From Acidimicrobiia bacterium (GTDB lineage: Bacteria; Actinomycetota; Acidimicrobiia; Spongiisociales; SHLN01), in the NCBI GenBank assembly GCA_004283105.1, contig SHLN01000004.1, positions 1 through 29,174 of the forward strand: DNA of 29,174 nt. Direction: 5' to 3'. This document shows, one piece after another, positions 24,364-29,174 of this stretch (position 1 is its first letter; every line of letters begins with the position of its first letter). Both the position numbers and the translations under genes were made by a program. Below the pieces are notes generated by a model. It saw nothing but the letters and a program-made list of their open reading frames with translations, was not told the origin of the DNA and made no database searches.

Positions 24364-25362
24364 GTGACGACCTTCGTTGCCGTTGAGATCAACTTCTATG
24401 TGCTGCTGGTCATCAAGATTCTGGCGGTGACCGGCGTGATGCTCGGCGGGTTGTTGCCCGTGATCCTCGGGGAGCTGAAGATCGGGGCACACATGCAGAG
24501 CCGGGTCGGCCCCTACTACGCCGGCGGTCGCTGGGGTTGGGCGCAGCCGATGGCAGACGGGCTCAAGTTCTTCCAGAAGGAAGACCTCGTGCCGGCGGCT
24601 TCCGACACCCAGGTCTACAAAATCGCCCCGTACCTGTTGATGGTCTCGACGCTGGCGCTATTCGTCATCATCCCTTTCAGTCCCGATCTCATCGCGGTGG
24701 ATCTCGACCTCGGGATCTTCTTTGCCCTGGCGATCTCTTCCCTCTCGACGCTCGGTGTGCTCATGGCCGGATGGTCGTCGGGCAACAAGTATTCCTTGAT
24801 CGGTGGGTTGCGAGCGGCTGCCCAGATCATCGCCTACGAGCTGCCGCTGGTGCTGGCCGTCATCGGAGTGGTCATTCAGGCAGGCACCCTTTCGATGGTG
24901 GGAATCGTCGAGGCACAGATAGAAATGGGAGTACCGTTCCTCATCGGCGGTCAGGTAGTGGGATTCGTGATCTTCTTCATCGCCAGCCTGGCCGAACTCA
25001 ACCGCACACCCTTCGACCTTCCACTCGCCGAATCTGAGCTCGTCATGGGATACCTCACCGAGTACTCGGGTTTCCGGTTCGCCGTCTTCTTCCTCGCCGA
25101 GTACGCCGGAATCGTCGCCGTGTCGGCTATTGCGTCGACCTTGTTCCTGGGTGGCTATGGATTCTGGGGCCTCGATCCCACGGTCTTCGGCCCCTTCGTG
25201 CTGGCGGCCAAGGTCGGCATCCTTGCCTTCCTCATGATCTGGATCCGGTGGTCATGGCCCCGGATGCGGGAGGATCAACTGCAAACCCTGGCGTGGAAGT
25301 GGCTCATCCCGATCTCACTCGTCAACATCATGGTGACGGCGATCTTCAAGGTGGTCTTCTGA
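24364..25362 (+). CDS. nuoH: NADH-quinone oxidoreductase subunit H, set 2 (NuoH)
   Basis: This is the ND1-type quinone-chamber subunit, 332 residues with about eight membrane helices. The signature GELKIGAHMQSRVGPYYAG (about 36-54) replaces the more usual ERK form of set 1. The acidic loop AELNRTPFDLPLAESELVMG, followed by TEYSGFRF, is conserved. It is 21 residues shorter than the set 1 copy and clearly diverged from it, so the two are not a recent duplication. GTG start with a perfect ribosome site; its stop overlaps the ATG of nuoI (TGATG). Confidence 0.96.
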   Translation: MTTFVAVEINFYVLLVIKILAVTGVMLGGLLPVILGELKIGAHMQSRVGPYYAGGRWGWAQPMADGLKFFQKEDLVPAASDTQVYKIAPYLLMVSTLALFVIIPFSPDLIAVDLDLGIFFALAISSLSTLGVLMAGWSSGNKYSLIGGLRAAAQIIAYELPLVLAVIGVVIQAGTLSMVGIVEAQIEMGVPFLIGGQVVGFVIFFIASLAELNRTPFDLPLAESELVMGYLTEYSGFRFAVFFLAEYAGIVAVSAIASTLFLGGYGFWGLDPTVFGPFVLAAKVGILAFLMIWIRWSWPRMREDQLQTLAWKWLIPISLVNIMVTAIFKVVF

Positions 25363-25820
25363 TGCAGTCCCGCGGCCAGGGCCTTCTCAAGGGGATGTGG
25401 GTCACACTCAAGACCCTGTTCAAGAAGCCACCCACCGTCATGTACCCGGACGAGAAAGAGATCCCGGTCCCGCGGGCGCGGGGCGTCATCGCTCTCGACA
25501 CCGACGCCTGTACGGTGTGCATGCTGTGTGCCCGGGAATGCCCCGACTGGTGTATCTACATCGAAGGACACAAGGAGGAGCAGCCTCCGGCCAAGGAAGG
25601 CGGCCGGGTCCGGGCCAGGGCCACCCTCGACCGGTTCGACATCGACTACGCCCTCTGCATGTATTGCGGTATCTGTGTCGAGGTGTGCCCATTCGATGCG
25701 CTCTTCTGGAGTCCGGAGTACGAGTACTCCGAGATGAAGATCTCAGCCATGCTCCACGACAAGGACCGGCTGACCGACTGGCTTTCCACCGTCCCGGACC
25801 CACCGGCATTGGAGACGTAG
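25362..25820 (+). CDS. nuoI: NADH-quinone oxidoreductase subunit I, set 2 (NuoI)
   Basis: This is the N6a/N6b ferredoxin-like subunit, 152 residues, without the acidic tail of the set 1 copy. Ligands: C50, C53, C56, C60 (CTVCMLCARECP) and C99, C102, C105, C109 (CMYCGICVEVCP). The segment PRARGVIALDTDACTVC before the first motif is typical of a group that includes EFG-less complexes; I state this from memory. In such a complex NuoI would be the exposed electron entry point. ATG at 25362 by one-base overlap with nuoH; the frame is open upstream inside nuoH but not homologous there. Confidence 0.95.
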   Translation: MQSRGQGLLKGMWVTLKTLFKKPPTVMYPDEKEIPVPRARGVIALDTDACTVCMLCARECPDWCIYIEGHKEEQPPAKEGGRVRARATLDRFDIDYALCMYCGICVEVCPFDALFWSPEYEYSEMKISAMLHDKDRLTDWLSTVPDPPALET

Positions 25821-25833
25821 ACGTGGAGTACTC

Positions 25834-26343
25834 ATGGACCTGAGCGTCGCCCAGAACTGGTTCTTCCTCATCATCGCGTTGTTCATGGTGGCGGCCTCCC
25901 TCGTCGTGGTCATCAGCCGCAACGTGATGCACGCCGCCCTCATGCTCGTTGGTGCCCTGGGCGGTTCGGCCGCCATCTTCATCTTGCTTGGTGCTGAGTT
26001 TGTGGCCGGTGTGCTGGTCCTGGTCTACATCGGCGCCATCATCGTGCTCTTCCTGTTCGGAGTGATGATCACGCGGGTGCCGATCGGACGAGCCCGCTCC
26101 CTCGATCATGACAACCGGTGGCCGGCTGCTGCGGTGGCAATCGCAACGTTTGCGGTCCTGGCAGGGTCGGCGGTCGCCTTCTTTGGAGACGAGGAGATCG
26201 AGGGCGTGTCGGCAGTGCGGACCTCGGACATCGGCGCCACCATCTTCGAACGGTTTGTGGTGCCGTTCGAGGTTGTTTCCTTCGTTCTGCTCGCCGCCCT
26301 CATCGGCGGCATCGTTCTCGCCCGCAAGGACCCCGAGTCATGA
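25834..26343 (+). CDS. nuoJ: NADH-quinone oxidoreductase subunit J, set 2 (NuoJ)
   Basis: This is the ND6-type subunit, 169 residues with five hydrophobic segments. The conserved third helix reads LVLVYIGAIIVLFLFGVMI (about 57-75). The loop after it is basic, then acidic. An ATG at 25834, with GGAG at 25825-25828 in front, gives the normal length. It lies 13 bp after nuoI and its stop overlaps the nuoK ATG (ATGA). Confidence 0.95.
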   Translation: MDLSVAQNWFFLIIALFMVAASLVVVISRNVMHAALMLVGALGGSAAIFILLGAEFVAGVLVLVYIGAIIVLFLFGVMITRVPIGRARSLDHDNRWPAAAVAIATFAVLAGSAVAFFGDEEIEGVSAVRTSDIGATIFERFVVPFEVVSFVLLAALIGGIVLARKDPES

Positions 26344-26645
26344 CGATCGCCCAGTTCCTCGTCCTCTCTGCCGCCCTGTTCTCCATCGGGATCTATGGCG
26401 TGCTGGTGCGCCGCAATGCGGTGCTGGTGCTGCTGTCGGTCGAGCTCATGCTGGCGGCGGTCAACATCAACTTCGTTGCGTTCGGCCGCTACTTCGCCGA
26501 CTCGGCTGCCGGGGGCCAGGTCTTCGCTCTGTTCATCATCACGGTGGCAGCCGCCGAAGTCGGGATCGGCCTCGCGATCGTCCTGCTCATCTTCCGGAAC
26601 CGGGCTTCGGCCAACATAGACGAACTGGATGTCCTGAAGTGGTGA
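26340..26645 (+). CDS. nuoK: NADH-quinone oxidoreductase subunit K, set 2 (NuoK)
   Basis: This is the ND4L-type subunit, 101 residues, three helices, the same length as the set 1 copy. The conserved glutamates are in LLSVELMLAAVNINF and ITVAAAEVGIGLAI. The end ELDVLKW parallels DLAMLKG of set 1. ATGA overlap with nuoJ; the stop overlaps the GTG of nuoL by 4 bp. Confidence 0.95.
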   Translation: MTIAQFLVLSAALFSIGIYGVLVRRNAVLVLLSVELMLAAVNINFVAFGRYFADSAAGGQVFALFIITVAAAEVGIGLAIVLLIFRNRASANIDELDVLKW

Positions 26646-28684
26646 CGGCTGCACTCCTCGCCGGGCCTTCGATCCTTGCCGCCGGTGGCGAGGCCGTCGA
26701 GCGCAGCGACGGAGGAGTCCTGGCGGCGGGCGCCTGGCTCATCGTGCTCGTTCCCTTCATCGCCACGCTTGCCATCACCTTGTTCGGAAAGAGGATGCCC
26801 CGTCACGGCGCCGAGCTGGCGGTGGCCGCCGTCGGGTTCGTCGCCGTCTACGGCACCATCCTGTTGTTTGCCACCACGCTGGGGGACGGGATCGTCTACG
26901 AGGGCGCCCTCAAGATCGGTGAGTTCGGCAGCTTCGAGATCGAATGGGCCTGGGTGGTAGACGGCCTCTCCATCATGATGTTCTTCACGGTCGGCGTCGT
27001 CTCTACCGCGTGTTTCGTCTACGCCGTTGGCTATCTCGAGGGCGATGTCCGCCCGACCGCCTTCTTCGCCAGCTTCACGCTCTTTGCCGGAGCGATGCTC
27101 ATGCTCGTATCTGCCGCCAACCTCATCCAGCTCCTCATCGGCTGGGAGCTCGTGGGCGTGTCCTCGTACCTGCTCATCGGGCACTACTGGGAGCAGAAGG
27201 AGAACTCGTCGGCCGGTATGAAGGCCTTCATCGTCAACAAGATCGCCGACATCGGGCTCATGATCGGCATCATCATCGCCGCCATCACGGTCGGATCCTT
27301 CACGATCTCGACCATCATGGAACGTGTCGTCGAATCCGACGCCGCCCTCGACGATGTTGCCGTCGTCATCGCCGTTCTCCTCTTCATTGGTGCGATGGGC
27401 AAGAGCGCCCAGTTCCCGTTCCACGTGTGGCTGCCGGACGCCATGGCAGGACCGACCCCGGTTTCCGCCCTCATGCACGCCGCCACCATGGTCACCGCCG
27501 GTGTGTATCTGACGGCTCGCATGTTCCCGCTGTTCGAAGAGATGGCCCATGAGGCGCTCGACCTCGTGCTCATCATCGGAGCGATCACCCTGGTGATCGC
27601 CGGACTGCTCGCCATCGTTCAGAACGACATCAAGCGGGTGCTCGCCTATTCGACGCTCAGCCAGCTCGGCTACATGGTGGCCGCCCTCGGCGCCGGTGCC
27701 TATACAGCCGGCCTGTTCCACCTGTTCACTCACGCGTTCTTCAAGAGCCTGCTCTTCCTCGGCGCCGGCTCGGTGATCCATGCCGTCCACTCGAACAACA
27801 TGACCGACATGGGTGGACTGCGCAAAGACATGCCCCGCACGTTCTGGACGTTCATCATCGGCTCGCTCGCCCTGGCCGGAATCCCGCTCTTTGCCGGGTT
27901 CTTCTCCAAGGACGAGATCCTGGCTGCCTTCAACGAGGGCGGCCACCCGATCGTCTTCTGGCTCGGAGTCGGGACCGCCTTCATCACCGCCCTCTACATG
28001 ACCAGGGCGGTGTCGTTGACCTTCTTTGGCAAGTACAAGGGCCACGGTCATCCCCACGAATCACCGGCGATCATGACGGTTCCGATGATGGGGTTGGCCG
28101 TCGGTGCCCTCCTCTTCGGGTTCCTCAATGTTCCCGGCATCACCGACTTCTTCTACGAGCTCGTCATTACTCGAGGAGTCTCCGCCGAACTGCTCGGCGA
28201 GCACGCGACGAGTTTCGACTTCTTCGCCCTCTTCGCCGGTCTCACCGCCGGACTGCTCGGGATCGCTCTCGGCTACCGGCTCTACTACGAGGATGCCGCC
28301 ACCCAGGAGGAGCGCGATCGCCTGTTCATCCCGGTGCTCTGGCCCGTACTGGAGAACAAGTACTACATCGACGACCTCTACATGAACGGCATCGTCAACC
28401 CCATCAAGGGCCCGGTGGCTCGCTTCATCAACTGGACCAATAGCTACATCATCGATTTCGTCGTCAACATCGTCGGGGCGTTCACCCGGGGTCTAGGCCG
28501 CTTCGTCTACAGCGGCCTCGACCAGCGGGGGATCGACCTGGCAATCAACGAAGCAGGGGCCGGCACCGGCTACCTGGGCAGCAAACTGCGCTACATCCAG
28601 ACCGGGAAGGTGCAGCAGTATGCGGTTGCCCTCTTCGGCGGTGCCCTCGTGCTCGTCGTCGGTTTCTGGATCAGCATCACATAG
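26642..28684 (+). CDS. nuoL: NADH-quinone oxidoreductase subunit L, set 2 (NuoL)
   Basis: This is the distal antiporter-like (ND5) subunit, 680 residues, about 50 longer than set 1 NuoL. Key residues: E169 in GWELVGVSSYLLIG and K254 in GKSAQFPFHVWLPDAM, then TPVSALMHAATMVTAG and RVLAYSTLSQLGYM. About 28 residues before the first ordinary helix (TAALLAGPSILAAGG...) form an extra N-terminal hydrophobic stretch. The GTG at 26642 overlaps the nuoK stop, which supports it; an in-frame start farther upstream would run through nuoJ and nuoK. It ends 12 bp before nuoM. Confidence 0.95.
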   Translation: MTAALLAGPSILAAGGEAVERSDGGVLAAGAWLIVLVPFIATLAITLFGKRMPRHGAELAVAAVGFVAVYGTILLFATTLGDGIVYEGALKIGEFGSFEIEWAWVVDGLSIMMFFTVGVVSTACFVYAVGYLEGDVRPTAFFASFTLFAGAMLMLVSAANLIQLLIGWELVGVSSYLLIGHYWEQKENSSAGMKAFIVNKIADIGLMIGIIIAAITVGSFTISTIMERVVESDAALDDVAVVIAVLLFIGAMGKSAQFPFHVWLPDAMAGPTPVSALMHAATMVTAGVYLTARMFPLFEEMAHEALDLVLIIGAITLVIAGLLAIVQNDIKRVLAYSTLSQLGYMVAALGAGAYTAGLFHLFTHAFFKSLLFLGAGSVIHAVHSNNMTDMGGLRKDMPRTFWTFIIGSLALAGIPLFAGFFSKDEILAAFNEGGHPIVFWLGVGTAFITALYMTRAVSLTFFGKYKGHGHPHESPAIMTVPMMGLAVGALLFGFLNVPGITDFFYELVITRGVSAELLGEHATSFDFFALFAGLTAGLLGIALGYRLYYEDAATQEERDRLFIPVLWPVLENKYYIDDLYMNGIVNPIKGPVARFINWTNSYIIDFVVNIVGAFTRGLGRFVYSGLDQRGIDLAINEAGAGTGYLGSKLRYIQTGKVQQYAVALFGGALVLVVGFWISIT

Positions 28685-28690
28685 GAGGAG
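28684..28690 (+). promoter_or_regulatory. Ribosome binding site of nuoM2
   Basis: GGAGGAG starts on the last base of the nuoL stop codon and stands six bases before the ATG at 28697. It is a clear site, so nuoM can be translated without coupling to nuoL. Confidence 0.7.
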
Positions 28691-28696
28691 AGCGGT

Positions 28697-29174
28697 ATGG
28701 AGTGGTTTGATAACGGCTGGGGACTCAGCCTGGTGGTGTTCACACCACTGGTCGGTGCCCTGGCGCTGCTTGCCGTGCCCAAGAAGGACGAGGAGACTGC
28801 CAAGTGGCTCGCTCTCCTCACTGCCCTGGTTTCCTTGTTCTTTGCAGTGGTTGCGGCATTCCGGTTCGACTTCGGAAACGCCGGCGCGCTCCAGTTCGGG
28901 ACCAAGCTCGATTGGATTCCCGCCATCGGGGCGGACTACGAGATCGGTATCGACGGCATCAGCCTGCCGCTTCTGGTGCTCTCGGCCGCCGTCGTTGTGT
29001 TGTCCATTATCTACTCATGGGATCACTGGCCCGAACCGCACAACCCGAAGGGGTTCCTCATCCTCATCCTCTTCCTTGCCACCGGCATGGCAGGCACCTT
29101 CGTGGCCCAGGATCTCGTCCTGTTCTTCATCTTCTTCGAGCTCGTGCTGCTCCCGATGTACTTCATGATCGGGA
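28697..29174 (+). CDS. nuoM: NADH-quinone oxidoreductase subunit M, set 2 (NuoM), cut by window end
   Basis: This is the middle antiporter-like (ND4) subunit; only the first 159 codons are in the window and the frame is open to the last base. The N-terminus (LSLVVFTPLVGALALLAVP), the IGIDGISLPLLVLSA segment and the conserved glutamate E148 in FFELVLLPMYFMIG match NuoM of set 1 in order and spacing. Its C-terminal part and a following nuoN are expected to the right. Confidence 0.94.
   Translation, partial: MEWFDNGWGLSLVVFTPLVGALALLAVPKKDEETAKWLALLTALVSLFFAVVAAFRFDFGNAGALQFGTKLDWIPAIGADYEIGIDGISLPLLVLSAAVVVLSIIYSWDHWPEPHNPKGFLILILFLATGMAGTFVAQDLVLFFIFFELVLLPMYFMIG

Noticed and set aside
26489..28057. 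Long open frame on the minus strand opposite nuoL2 (522 codons)
   Set aside because: It is antisense to a strongly conserved gene. Its product is rich in E, D, H, G and R with no recognisable domain, as expected from a shadow frame in GC-rich coding sequence.
1..29174. tRNA, rRNA, insertion sequences or phage attachment sites
   Set aside because: No cloverleaf, rRNA segment, transposase frame or integrase was seen on either strand.

Overview
The window is a high-GC, densely packed bacterial chromosome segment. GTG/TTG starts, a complex I with separate nuoC and nuoD, a NuoG carrying the N7 cysteines, and a full-type plus an EFG-less nuo set close together all suggest an Actinomycetota member. 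An uncultured Acidimicrobiia-like lineage is my guess; no rRNA or marker gene here proves it.

Layout: (1) 25-11823, plus strand: nuoE-F-G-H-I-J-K-L-M-N, mostly joined by 1-8 bp start/stop overlaps. The window opens inside this operon, so nuoA-D of this set, if present, lie upstream. (2) 11981-13231, plus: a secreted/membrane protein with a bactofilin-like beta-repeat ectodomain. (3) 13351-21270, minus: an alkaline-phosphatase-superfamily enzyme, a duplicated DUF4389 membrane protein, then a tightly coupled six-gene surface-glycan operon. In transcription order this is DegT aminotransferase, Gfo/Idh/MocA dehydrogenase, left-handed beta-helix acyltransferase with zinc ribbon, FAD oxidoreductase, NodB-type deacetylase and GT87-type membrane glycosyltransferase. 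(4) 21517-29174, plus: a second nuo set, A-B-C-D-H-I-J-K-L-M (M cut by the window end), which lacks nuoE-F-G.

How the parts work: set 1 encodes the NADH-oxidising N-module (E, F, G) and a whole membrane arm. Set 2 encodes the Q-module and membrane arm without the NADH dehydrogenase module, so its complex either takes electrons from another donor such as ferredoxin or borrows EFG from set 1. The glycan operon between them looks like a nucleotide-sugar branch (oxidation, amination, N-acylation at one sugar carbon) plus membrane-side steps.

The most unusual signal is not a gene. It is a family of degenerate short tandem repeats with a strict 7-bp period, mostly five units (35 bp) per array, at five places: between nuoJ and nuoK of set 1; directly after nuoN; at the convergent gene junction near 13.3 kb; inside the 3' end of nuoC; and directly after nuoD of set 2, at the position where nuoE-F-G would normally stand. 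At three of these places two arrays face each other as an imperfect inverted repeat that could fold into a long hairpin.
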